Of a stretch of DNA of 64,000 nt, positions 1-7,483 are shown piece after piece. The notes under the pieces are model-generated. The model had not been told where the DNA came from. It searched no databases and saw only the letters and a list, made by a program, of their open reading frames with translations. The number at the start of each line of letters is the position of its first letter. Position 1 is the first letter of the stretch. This stretch comes from Bacteroidota bacterium (GTDB lineage: Bacteria; Bacteroidota; Bacteroidia; Cytophagales; Cytophagaceae). Position numbers and translations under genes: made by a program. The stretch spans positions 1 through 64,000 of the forward strand of contig JAEWAY010000018.1 of NCBI GenBank assembly GCA_023391415.1, read 5' to 3'.

Positions 1-444
1 CCGACTAAAATCATCGATCACATTCAGTGTCCGTATCGTTTTGCCGCTAGCCAGAGTATCATGCATAAAATCAAGGCTCCAGGTTATATTCGGGCCAATA
101 GGACAGAGCAAAGGCGCTTTTACACGAACTGGAAGACGTTTCTTGCGCTTGTTTCTCAGATTCAGGCGCATGCTTGTGTAAATACGGTATACACGTTTGT
201 GATTCCACATATACTGCAACTTTCTCAGGCGATGGTACATCATCCAGAAGCCCCAGGCGCGGTGCAGATCCGCAAGTCTGGAAAGTTGTTCGATCACTTC
301 GCTGTCATCTTTACGTTTTGCCTGATAATAGAATGCGGAGGTACTCATACAAAACAATGCACAGGCCTGCCGAAGGCTCATGCCAAAGTCTTCACGGGCA
401 TAGCCTACAAGCTCACGCTTCTCGGCAGGCCCTAAAGCTTTTTT
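1..444 (-). CDS. IS3-family transposase OrfB (DDE integrase domain), partial
   Basis: This is the catalytic part of an IS3-type transposase, which moves the element through a circular intermediate. The -1 frame relative to orfA reads KKALGPAEKRELVGYARED and continues with the HTH-like segment typical of OrfB (RQACALFCMSTSAFYYQAKR). It then enters the integrase core, where the first acidic residue lies in WSLDFMHD and is followed by NVIDDFS at the window edge. The remaining DDE residues are outside the window. There is no good independent start codon: the frame opens directly at the A-rich slippery site of orfA, so the protein is probably made as an OrfAB fusion. No frame disruption is visible in the part present. 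Confidence 0.85.
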
Positions 445-698
445 TCAATCACATCCTTTAAGACAGTGTTCTGAAGAGTGAGTTCCGCAACTATTTTCTT
501 GTACTGCGCCAACTCCCGTTCCATATCTTTCATCTGTTTAAGATGGGAGCTTTCCATTCCGGAGTATTTACTCTTCCAACTATAGAAGGTCCCTTTGCTA
601 ATGCCATGTTCCCGACAAATGTCCGAAACCGATTGGCCGGATGACTGTTGGGATAAAATCTTGATGATCTGTGATTCGCTGAATTTGCTCTTTTTCAT
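432..698 (-). CDS. IS3-family transposase OrfA (HTH)
   Basis: This 88-residue protein has the usual OrfA layout: an N-terminal helix-turn-helix (FSESQIIKILSQQ, then SVSDICREHGISKGTFYSWK) followed by a leucine-rich coiled coil ending in VIEKKL. Alone it binds the terminal repeats and modulates transposition. Fused to OrfB by -1 frameshifting it forms the active transposase. It overlaps the open frame of orfB by 13 bases. The length is normal for the family (about 85-100 residues), and the start is an ATG after an A/T-rich leader. Confidence 0.88.
   Translation of the reverse strand: MKKSKFSESQIIKILSQQSSGQSVSDICREHGISKGTFYSWKSKYSGMESSHLKQMKDMERELAQYKKIVAELTLQNTVLKDVIEKKL
438..445 (-). other. 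Programmed -1 frameshift (slippery) site of the IS
   Basis: On the minus strand there are seven consecutive A followed by G, giving the heptamer A AAA AAG just before the orfA stop codon (TAG at 434-432). Slipping back one base continues into the open orfB frame. A AAA AAG is the classic IS3-family slippery motif. Any downstream stimulatory stem was not evaluated. Confidence 0.75.
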
Positions 699-875
699 GC
701 TTCCTAAGTTATTAAAACTACTTTTATATCCGTAGCTGTTTTTAGGGAAGATTACATAAGGAGTTGGCCTGTTTGTTTTTAAGTTGAAAAGGTAGTGGTT
801 TTGTAGTGCAAAAATAACGTGGTAGGAGACTCGTGCGCTAATCTCGGCCGGGACGAAAAGAAGTAATACGCGCCC

Positions 876-1568
876 TCATTCATTTTGCTGCTTGATGAAT
901 TTCTGCAAATCCTTATTCGCTCCATAGATTACCAGTACATCGCCTTTTTCCAGAACAGTGTCCGGTCTAGGGATACCTTGGACGGTAGATACTTCCCGGT
1001 CCTTTCCGGGAAAAAGACTTTTTTCGTTGGTTTTTATAGTGGTCAATATTAGTAAGTTGTAGTTTTTTCGAAAATTGATTTCCTCTATGGTTTTACCGAC
1101 GCAGTTTTCCGGAGTGGCGACTTCGACTACGCTAAAGTTCTTGTTTAGCTCAAACGAGTCGATCACTCCTTTGATGCAGAGTTTTTTAGCCCATCGCTCC
1201 GCGGTTTCTTCTTCGGGGCGAACGATTTCAGACACTCCGATCGCCCGAAGCACATTTTCATGCAGCGAATTGATCGACCGGCTGATCAGCCTCTTTACTC
1301 CAAGGTTTTTAAACATGGCGGTAGCCATGATATTCATCCCCTGATCTTCGCCAATGCATACCATCACAATATCGGTATTTTTTAGAGGAAGGCTGGACAC
1401 CACCTCTTCGTCGGTCGCGTCCAGGCAGATCGTATGGGATATTTTATCCTTCAGGGCCGTGACCTTTTCCATCCTCGCGTCCACTCCGATCACTTCATTG
1501 CCTTGTCGCGTCAGTTTTTCGGCCAGAGAAGCGCCGAAGTTTCCCAATCCTACAATAATAAATTTCAT
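876..1568 (-). CDS. ktrA: Ktr/Trk potassium uptake regulatory subunit (TrkA_N + TrkA_C)
   Basis: This 230-residue cytoplasmic RCK protein gates a partner K+ channel or transporter in response to nucleotide binding. The N-terminal Rossmann fold has the GLGNFG nucleotide loop near residue 7, followed by GVDAR, the acidic end of beta 2. The C-terminal part (about residues 140-225) is a TrkA_C ligand-binding domain ending near VLVIYGANKDLQKF. The length matches single-RCK KtrA rather than double-RCK TrkA. It lies 12 bases downstream of the ktrB-like gene on the same strand, so the two form an operon with the membrane subunit first. Confidence 0.9.
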   Translation of the reverse strand: MKFIIVGLGNFGASLAEKLTRQGNEVIGVDARMEKVTALKDKISHTICLDATDEEVVSSLPLKNTDIVMVCIGEDQGMNIMATAMFKNLGVKRLISRSINSLHENVLRAIGVSEIVRPEEETAERWAKKLCIKGVIDSFELNKNFSVVEVATPENCVGKTIEEINFRKNYNLLILTTIKTNEKSLFPGKDREVSTVQGIPRPDTVLEKGDVLVIYGANKDLQKFIKQQNE

Positions 1569-1580
1569 AGCCTGAATAGT

Positions 1581-3314
1581 TTAATTAATCATGATTTCAT
1601 CTGTCGGGTAACGGTAGTTTGGTGTCCGGACTTTTCTGAACAACGCGATCAGCACGGACAGCATCGTAACCCTGCCGGTAAACATGGTGGTCATGAGCGC
1701 CAGCTTGCTCCAGTCGCTTAAATCGGCCGTGACGCCGAGGCTTAGTCCGGTGGTGCTGTACGCGGAAAAACATTCAAAAATGATATCCGGGAGGGGGATA
1801 CGCCGCTCCATACGGGCGATGAACAGGATGGCGAAACCAATGACGACCAGCGACAGTGTCATGGTAGCGAAAGCCCTCCGTACAGATATATCGGCGATTT
1901 CACGTCGGAAAATCTCGATTTTCGTTTTCCCTTTCGCCAGACTTATGGCGTTGAGGATCGCGATCGCGAATGTGCTGGTCTTGATACCGCCTCCCGTGGA
2001 AGCGGGAGAGGCGCCGATCCACATAAACATGATAATGAGCATGAGGGATGAAAAGTGAAGCTGGCGGAAATCAATCGTATTGTAGCCGGCGGTTCTCGGA
2101 GTCGTGGCGGTAAACAGAGCGGTCGTAAACTTGCCCAATCCTTCATGGACTGACAATACATTGTCGGATTCCATAATGTATATGAACAGGGTTCCGGTCA
2201 AGGTGAGCGAAAAGGTCGTGATCAGGTTTATCTTGCTGCTTAACGTCAGTATCCAGGGCTTGTAACGCGTTTTGCCGGATACGAACCATAGGAAATAGCG
2301 GGTGACGACATAGTTGACATAGCGTACCACGTTGATGACGATAGGGAAGCCCAGGCCTCCAAAAACAAAAAGCGCGATAATGACGAGTTGCAGCGGATAA
2401 TTGTCGACCAGTCCTTCATTCATCAATCCTTCCGGCATGGTAGAAAATCCGGCGTTGCAGAAAGAGGATATGGAGTGAAAGATGGAAAAATACACCCGGT
2501 TCCAATAGGAAGGGAACATGGCCGGGTCCAGATTGATGAAGATGAGTATCGCTCCGAAAAACTCGACCCAGAAAGTAATGACCAGTATCCTTCCCAGTGT
2601 GGTAAAGACGTCGCCCAGTTTGCCGGTATTGGATATGTCGTTGAGGGCGATCTGATTTTCATATGTCGCGCCGCCTTTGAAGAAGTAACTGAAATAGCTG
2701 GCGAAAGTCAATATACCCAGGCCTCCGGCCTGAATCAGGAGCATGATGATTGTCTGGCCAAACCGTGTGAAGCTGCTTGTATTCACCACCACCAGTCCGT
2801 TGACGCATACCGCGCTTGTCGAGGTAAAAAGCGCGTCGACAAGCGAAATGCCATGGAGCGTGGCCCTGGGAAGCATTAACAGGAAGGTTCCCAATAGGAT
2901 TAACGCCAGGAAGCTGAAAATAAACAACCGGGCCGGGGTGAGAAAAGAACGTTTGTAACTGATCCGCGGGGTAGCGAACACGCGTATCAGCACCAGAAGT
3001 ACCGCGTATCGGATCCAGTTTGAAATAGTAGTGTCATGGATGTCAAATTGTCTGTGCACGCAATACCCTATAAAAATCAGGCTTAGCAGGTCGAATATCA
3101 GAATATTGACATTCAGGTCTTTTTTTGAGAAAAAGTAAGCGCCTGTCGTAAAAGCGATACTTATTGATAAAAGGATGATGTAAAAGAGTAAAATACCGGG
3201 CTCAAGCCATTTCGGAAAGGAAAATCCATACTCCGCGGTCAAGACCAGTAGCCCGAGTCCATGCAGGATCAGCAGAACTCCACTCGTGATTTTGCTGGTA
3301 AAGAATGCTTTCAT
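1581..3314 (-). CDS. ktrB: TrkH/KtrB family potassium transporter, membrane subunit
   Basis: This 577-residue integral membrane protein carries out K+ uptake across the inner membrane. All four pore-loop filter segments of the TrkH/KtrB superfamily can be seen: STSAVCVNGLVV, SSFCNAGFST, TTPRTAGYNT and AYSTTGLSLG. Four additional hydrophobic segments precede the core (about residues 1-110), which makes it longer than typical KtrB (about 450). The start is the ATG at 3314, next to a long upstream leader. It is followed closely by the RCK subunit gene. The exact name (KtrB or TrkH) is a family-level choice. Confidence 0.9.
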   Translation of the reverse strand: MKAFFTSKITSGVLLILHGLGLLVLTAEYGFSFPKWLEPGILLFYIILLSISIAFTTGAYFFSKKDLNVNILIFDLLSLIFIGYCVHRQFDIHDTTISNWIRYAVLLVLIRVFATPRISYKRSFLTPARLFIFSFLALILLGTFLLMLPRATLHGISLVDALFTSTSAVCVNGLVVVNTSSFTRFGQTIIMLLIQAGGLGILTFASYFSYFFKGGATYENQIALNDISNTGKLGDVFTTLGRILVITFWVEFFGAILIFINLDPAMFPSYWNRVYFSIFHSISSFCNAGFSTMPEGLMNEGLVDNYPLQLVIIALFVFGGLGFPIVINVVRYVNYVVTRYFLWFVSGKTRYKPWILTLSSKINLITTFSLTLTGTLFIYIMESDNVLSVHEGLGKFTTALFTATTPRTAGYNTIDFRQLHFSSLMLIIMFMWIGASPASTGGGIKTSTFAIAILNAISLAKGKTKIEIFRREIADISVRRAFATMTLSLVVIGFAILFIARMERRIPLPDIIFECFSAYSTTGLSLGVTADLSDWSKLALMTTMFTGRVTMLSVLIALFRKVRTPNYRYPTDEIMIN

Positions 3315-3572
3315 GTCATACGATCGCCAGTCCCGATCAGGCGCCGCTTGAGAGCCTGGAGCTGGCGATTGTTTCCTCCGCGAAGCTATCGGAGTAACGC
3401 GATAGACGCAATATATATCGCGAAAGATTTTTAAGCCTTCCCCTCAGACCGGATGTTGCCGCTCCGCTTCCTATGGAACTTCGCCCTGAGCTGAGCGTCC
3501 GTTGTTGCTCGACGCCCCGAGTGATGTTTGTGAGCGGCGATGTATATATAGCGGCTCGAAACGGGTTAACGG
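3315..3572 (-). other. Long untranslated leader upstream of the potassium transporter operon
   Basis: About 258 bases lie between the ktrB start and the terminator at 3573-3613. No convincing gene is present. On the minus strand the segment is rich in G-rich purine blocks (GAGGGGAAGGC, AGGGCGAAG) and short self-complementary pieces, and it could fold as a structured 5' leader. Ktr genes are known c-di-AMP targets in Gram-positives, but I cannot match this segment to the ydaO consensus with confidence. Confidence 0.3.
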
Positions 3573-3613
3573 AACAATAAAAGCCAACTCTGAACAAGTT
3601 GGCTTTTATTGTT
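3573..3613. terminator. Bidirectional intrinsic terminator
   Basis: A perfect 17-bp inverted repeat (arms AACAATAAAAGCCAACT and AGTTGGCTTTTATTGTT) surrounds a 7-base loop, with A/T-rich outer ends that give U-tracts in both directions. On the minus strand it sits between the potassium operon leader and the CotH gene, so it may stop readthrough from either side. Confidence 0.75.
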
Positions 3614-3631
3614 ACAAAGGTTTTCCTGCTC

Positions 3632-5413
3632 TTATTCTACCACAAATCGCTGTATTATTTTTTCATCCGTATCAGTAGTCACACTGAACAGATATACTCC
3701 TTTGACATATCCGGCCAGTTGAAGCCTGATCCGGTCACCGGTCAGGGTATATTGTATATCTTCCCGTTCGCTTCCGGAGAGTTCGTACAGCTCTACCTTT
3801 TTTATACCCGAACGTTTCGGCAGTGGTATAAAAACAACATCCTTTGCCGGATTGGGAAATATCCGCGGGTACTCAGTATGCGGGGCGGAAGTGGCGGTAA
3901 CAATGCCAACTTCATCGTCTATCCAGGCAATTCTGCTGGTCAGCCAGGTGCGCAGATAGTCGATTTCCTTTTCATACGAGCCGGTCGCGACCGCGTTGGG
4001 CCATACAAGAGAGTCCAGAATATCCCATTTGTAGAAATTCAGCCGCTGGGAGTATTCCAGTTCAGCCGCTTTGGTTTCCAGAAGACTCATTACAGAAGGC
4101 ACAAGCGTTTCCCTCAGCTCCTGCCAGCGGGCTTCGGCTTTTTGCCTGAATGCCGGATTGGCAAATAGTCCTGGCAGCCAAGGACTCACGAAAAACGAGT
4201 TGTTTCTGACCCACCAGCCGGTCGGGTCGTCTCCGCCGCTGTAGTTGATATTGCCCGCGGCGATATCAAAGTCCCACAGCGGACCGAAACGAAGCTTGCC
4301 TCCCCTGTCTTTATGCATAAAAACGCTGCTTACAAACTGCGCGTCATGGTTCTTAAACAGTTCATTGATCCAGTACCAGTCGATCAGCGTTTCCGTATCC
4401 AGATACTGCTCATAGGCGTTGGGGTCACCGGATGACATGATCGCGTTTTCAGCCTGCTGCACATAGTCCCTGATATAGTTGAGTTGCGTGTCGGGAATGT
4501 CTTCCGGAGATTTAATGGTAATGGCGGCATTATTGGTAGTTCTGAACCAGAAATCTTCGTCCAGGCGCATATCCACCTCCAGCAGATAGCCGCCGGTAAT
4601 GCTGTAGCTGTCCGTGTCTGTATTGGAAAGCTCGGGAATATTCACCCGGCCTTCAGATACCTTTATTTGCTCTCCCCAGAGATACGTACCCTGGTATTTC
4701 CCGTTGAGCACCACATCCACGTTGCGCGTGCGGGGAGTATAGGTCAGCGCCGACTGTCGCCCCATAGCCAGTGCCAGATAGTTGCGCAGAAGCGTTTTGT
4801 CCGCGTAGTTGGCCAGCAGCACCCACTCTCTGTCCGCCGGCATGCCCAGCACCGAAGCCTTGGTTTTCAGCTTTACCTTATAAGGTTTCTTGGGCATATT
4901 CCAGGTAGAGTTGCCCCGTCCCTTGATTTCCATGGGAGCGTCAAACAGTGTGCCGCTGGCGTCCCGGACGCGTATATTGGCCTGTACATAGGTTTCCTTG
5001 GTATCAATCGGTTTTTGCTGCTCCGTATCAATATAGATTACAGGCAGACCGGTATAGACCAGCTCTACCCGGTAGCGTTTTTCCATATTATCGGGTGACA
5101 GGATCGTATAGTAGACCGGAGAGGAAAAATCATTGACGCTGACTCCGCTTTCCTGCCTGATGTCCCGGACCCATACCGAAGCCGTATTGCTTGTGGTAAA
5201 AGTAGCTTTGAGAGGCAGAGCAGATGCTTCCTGTGGGATTATGCTGATAATAAGGCTGTCTCCGTAAATATCGCAGTCAATATCCTGAGCGATAAGTCCT
5301 TGATTTTTGTCCGCTTCAAAAGTCAGAGAAGTGATTTTGGGCGTGTCGACGGCCAGCAGACGTGCCGGCCAGCACACAAGAAAGACATAGAAGAGTAAAA
5401 ATTGCTTATTCAT
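3632..5413 (-). CDS. CotH kinase family protein with T9SS sorting domain
   Basis: This is a 593-residue secreted protein. It has a signal peptide (residues 1-21, ending LLAVD), then a beta-rich N-terminal region with cadherin-like or Ig-like character. A CotH kinase domain (about residues 150-430) follows, with the hallmark EIKGRGNSTW, PYKVKLKTK, ADREWVLLANYADKTLLRN, GTYLWGEQIKV and the late RFGPLWDFDIAAG segment. The C-terminus (from about residue 510, RIFPNPAKDVVFIPL) is a type A T9SS sorting domain. CotH proteins of spores are atypical protein kinases; function in Bacteroidota is unknown. The gene is followed by a terminator. It lies 55 bases from the esterase gene on the same strand, so co-expression is possible. 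Confidence 0.85.
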   Translation of the reverse strand: MNKQFLLFYVFLVCWPARLLAVDTPKITSLTFEADKNQGLIAQDIDCDIYGDSLIISIIPQEASALPLKATFTTSNTASVWVRDIRQESGVSVNDFSSPVYYTILSPDNMEKRYRVELVYTGLPVIYIDTEQQKPIDTKETYVQANIRVRDASGTLFDAPMEIKGRGNSTWNMPKKPYKVKLKTKASVLGMPADREWVLLANYADKTLLRNYLALAMGRQSALTYTPRTRNVDVVLNGKYQGTYLWGEQIKVSEGRVNIPELSNTDTDSYSITGGYLLEVDMRLDEDFWFRTTNNAAITIKSPEDIPDTQLNYIRDYVQQAENAIMSSGDPNAYEQYLDTETLIDWYWINELFKNHDAQFVSSVFMHKDRGGKLRFGPLWDFDIAAGNINYSGGDDPTGWWVRNNSFFVSPWLPGLFANPAFRQKAEARWQELRETLVPSVMSLLETKAAELEYSQRLNFYKWDILDSLVWPNAVATGSYEKEIDYLRTWLTSRIAWIDDEVGIVTATSAPHTEYPRIFPNPAKDVVFIPLPKRSGIKKVELYELSGSEREDIQYTLTGDRIRLQLAGYVKGVYLFSVTTDTDEKIIQRFVVE

Positions 5414-5468
5414 AATAGGTTGGTTTATGGATTGAAAAATATCGCGAGATTGAACAGGCCGGCTCCGG

Positions 5469-7415
5469 CTATGGTGTTTTTACAATTTTCTCGGTCATGA
5501 TCTGTCCGCGCGTATCGCTGATGATCAGATAATAGACGCCCGAGTCTTGGGGCAGATTCAGTAGTGCGCGGTCATTTTCCGTCAGAAACTCTCTGATAAG
5601 CTGCCCGCGACATCCGTATAGCCGCGCGCGTGAAGGACCGGTTCCCGGAGCTGCTTCCAATACGATATGATCATTGGCCGGATTGGGATACAGGCGCCAG
5701 GAAGCGGCAGGTCGCGTCCCGACGCCCGTTATCGCGTCGCTTTCCAGTATAGCCAGGCCGAACGCGGAGGGATTGCCGTAGGAGACGTCTTCTCTGGCAA
5801 ACCAGGTGATTTTGCCGTCCCTGAGCCGGGTGTCACTGTCATTGACATGAAAATCCATGCCCAGCAGCTTGCCCTCCGCGGGCGATACTCCGATGGAGGA
5901 CCATGGCGCGGCCACCTCGACTATATAACCTCTGCCGGTCAGCGCGGAAGCGGCGCGTATACCGGCGACTGGCTTATTGTGACCTTCGAGTATCCGGGAG
6001 GCGTCGTAGTGGATTACAAACTGAAAATCGTTGGCGTCGTAGGCGGAAGCCTTGTCGTTGTTACCATCGATATAAATCTCGATACCATCATTTTCCCAGA
6101 AGTTGGAAGAAGAAGCCAGTTGTACATCGTCGGTGACATCATACAGAAAATACAGTTGAGTATCGTCATAAAGAACCCGCGCCCGGGCGCTCAGATCATG
6201 GTCATTATCGACTGTCATGATCCTGTTCTGAAGCTCGTATTCCGTGGCCAGATCCCAGATTGATTCGATTTGCCCGTCGATGGCGACAGGCGATGGAGTC
6301 CTCATGATTTTTACGCCCGCGAAGTCTGTGACCGTAACGGTAATGGTCTTGCTTTCCACCCTTCCGTGCGGGTTGATAATGACGACCTTGAACGTGTTGC
6401 CATTATAGGACGGGTCAATAGCGGATATATTCAGCGCGTTGTCGGTCGCTCCCGGGATTTCCTGATTATTTCTGTACCACTGATAGCTCAGTTCCGGACC
6501 GGAAGCGGCGATGGAAAGTTTCAGAGCCTCATGCTCCGCCACTACGGTATCGCTGAGATCGGTGGTAATACGGGGAGGAACCTCATGGTCGATTGTAAGC
6601 AGGCTGAGCATCTTTCGCGCGTAGCGCTCGCCCAGCAACCGGTAGCCGGCAGTAGTAAAATGCAGCCTGTCGGACACCGCTGTACATCCGCTGGAAGAAA
6701 TGACATGAGCGGTCGGGATAGTGTTTGGCAGCGCGTTGATCGTCGTATTCATGCCGGCTGTCAGGCCGCCTTGTCCCGCGTCGACCACCTGACCGGCAAG
6801 CAGAGGCACCTCGCTGGCGCTGAGTCCCAGATCCGTCAGCAGGTTGTTGTATACTCCTCTTACTTTGCCGGGCCATTGATTGTCGCCGCTATTCGATTCG
6901 CCCTGGTGCATCAGTATACCTTTGATGACTCCGTCCCTTTGCGCGATCTTTGCCAGTTCGACAAGTCGGGCGTATGGATTTCCGCCGTATTCGTTGATGA
7001 TGTTTTTCATCCACTGTTCAGCGCCATTGGTGTAGGAGGCGTAGTTTTGTTTGTCAAACAGCTCGATTTTACAGCCGGCTACCGCTACGTGGACAATACC
7101 CACCCGTATATGGGAAGGAAGCTCGGCGACCATGGTACGGCCAAAATTATCCGCGGGGCCGATGCCTGTATTGCAGCGACTGAGTGGTGGAGTGGCCGTG
7201 CGCCAGTTTGCCGCGGTTTGCCCGCTGCAATTGACCGCCTGCAATATCCTGAACCGGCTGTCTACAGTACGGTCCAGCGCTTCAATAGTACCCTGTCCTT
7301 CCATATTGGACTGACCGAAGCACAGATAGATATGAAAGTCCGGGTCCTGCGCCCGCGCGGTGCTCAGAAGGCACAGCAGAGCCATCAGCGTCGCTGTTTT
7401 TTGTAGTCTTTTCAT
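5469..7415 (-). CDS. SASA/CE6-type carbohydrate acetylesterase with Ig-like, CBM9 and T9SS domains
   Basis: This 648-residue exported enzyme probably removes acetyl groups from polysaccharide such as xylan. After the signal peptide (residues 1-22, ending ARAQ), the SGNH-type esterase domain starts with the nucleophile motif FGQSNMEGQ (Ser36). It contains GILMHQGESNSG and ends with DRLHFTTAGYRLLGE, supplying the Asp-x-x-His pair near residue 250. An Ig-like module follows (about 280-360), then a CBM9-like module (about 370-555, from VAIDGQIESIWDL) and a type A T9SS sorting domain (about 565-648, LYPNPANDHIVLEA). A sialic-acid substrate is possible, but the GH8 neighbour favours xylan. Confidence 0.85.
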   Translation of the reverse strand: MKRLQKTATLMALLCLLSTARAQDPDFHIYLCFGQSNMEGQGTIEALDRTVDSRFRILQAVNCSGQTAANWRTATPPLSRCNTGIGPADNFGRTMVAELPSHIRVGIVHVAVAGCKIELFDKQNYASYTNGAEQWMKNIINEYGGNPYARLVELAKIAQRDGVIKGILMHQGESNSGDNQWPGKVRGVYNNLLTDLGLSASEVPLLAGQVVDAGQGGLTAGMNTTINALPNTIPTAHVISSSGCTAVSDRLHFTTAGYRLLGERYARKMLSLLTIDHEVPPRITTDLSDTVVAEHEALKLSIAASGPELSYQWYRNNQEIPGATDNALNISAIDPSYNGNTFKVVIINPHGRVESKTITVTVTDFAGVKIMRTPSPVAIDGQIESIWDLATEYELQNRIMTVDNDHDLSARARVLYDDTQLYFLYDVTDDVQLASSSNFWENDGIEIYIDGNNDKASAYDANDFQFVIHYDASRILEGHNKPVAGIRAASALTGRGYIVEVAAPWSSIGVSPAEGKLLGMDFHVNDSDTRLRDGKITWFAREDVSYGNPSAFGLAILESDAITGVGTRPAASWRLYPNPANDHIVLEAAPGTGPSRARLYGCRGQLIREFLTENDRALLNLPQDSGVYYLIISDTRGQIMTEKIVKTP

Positions 7416-7445
7416 ATAAGTGGAAGATGTATAGGGATGAAAGAA

Positions 7446-7475
7446 AAGCTCCCGGTATCATATTTCCGGGAGCTT
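7446..7475 (-). terminator. Intrinsic terminator of the deacetylase-GH8 gene
   Basis: Inverted repeat with arms AAGCTCCCGG and CCGGGAGCTT around a 10-base loop, followed on the minus strand by a T-rich stretch. It lies just downstream of the stop codon at 7484 and separates this gene from the esterase gene. Confidence 0.75.
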
Positions 7476-7483
7476 ATAAAAAA

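Larger units (their letters stand above)
1..810 (-). mobile_element. IS3-family insertion sequence (partial, left part outside window)
   Basis: An orfA-orfB transposase pair lies on the minus strand and runs off the window start. The outer end near orfA is probably at about 807-810: reading the minus strand, the sequence starts TGCACTACAAAACC, which fits the TG...CA ends of IS3 elements. The second terminal repeat and the target duplication lie outside the window, so this boundary is an estimate. Confidence 0.75.

Noticed and set aside
3315..3572. Direct call of a ydaO c-di-AMP riboswitch before ktrB
   Set aside because: Only loose G-rich blocks match. The conserved core could not be aligned by eye, so it is kept as a question, not a feature.
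3337..3597. 86-codon frame on the minus strand before ktrB
   Set aside because: It overlaps a strong terminator, has a low-complexity Ser/Arg composition and no recognisable family. It is treated as leader sequence.
6270..7406. 378-codon plus-strand frame opposite the esterase gene
   Set aside because: Antisense to a protein with clear esterase, CBM9 and T9SS motifs; no independent support.
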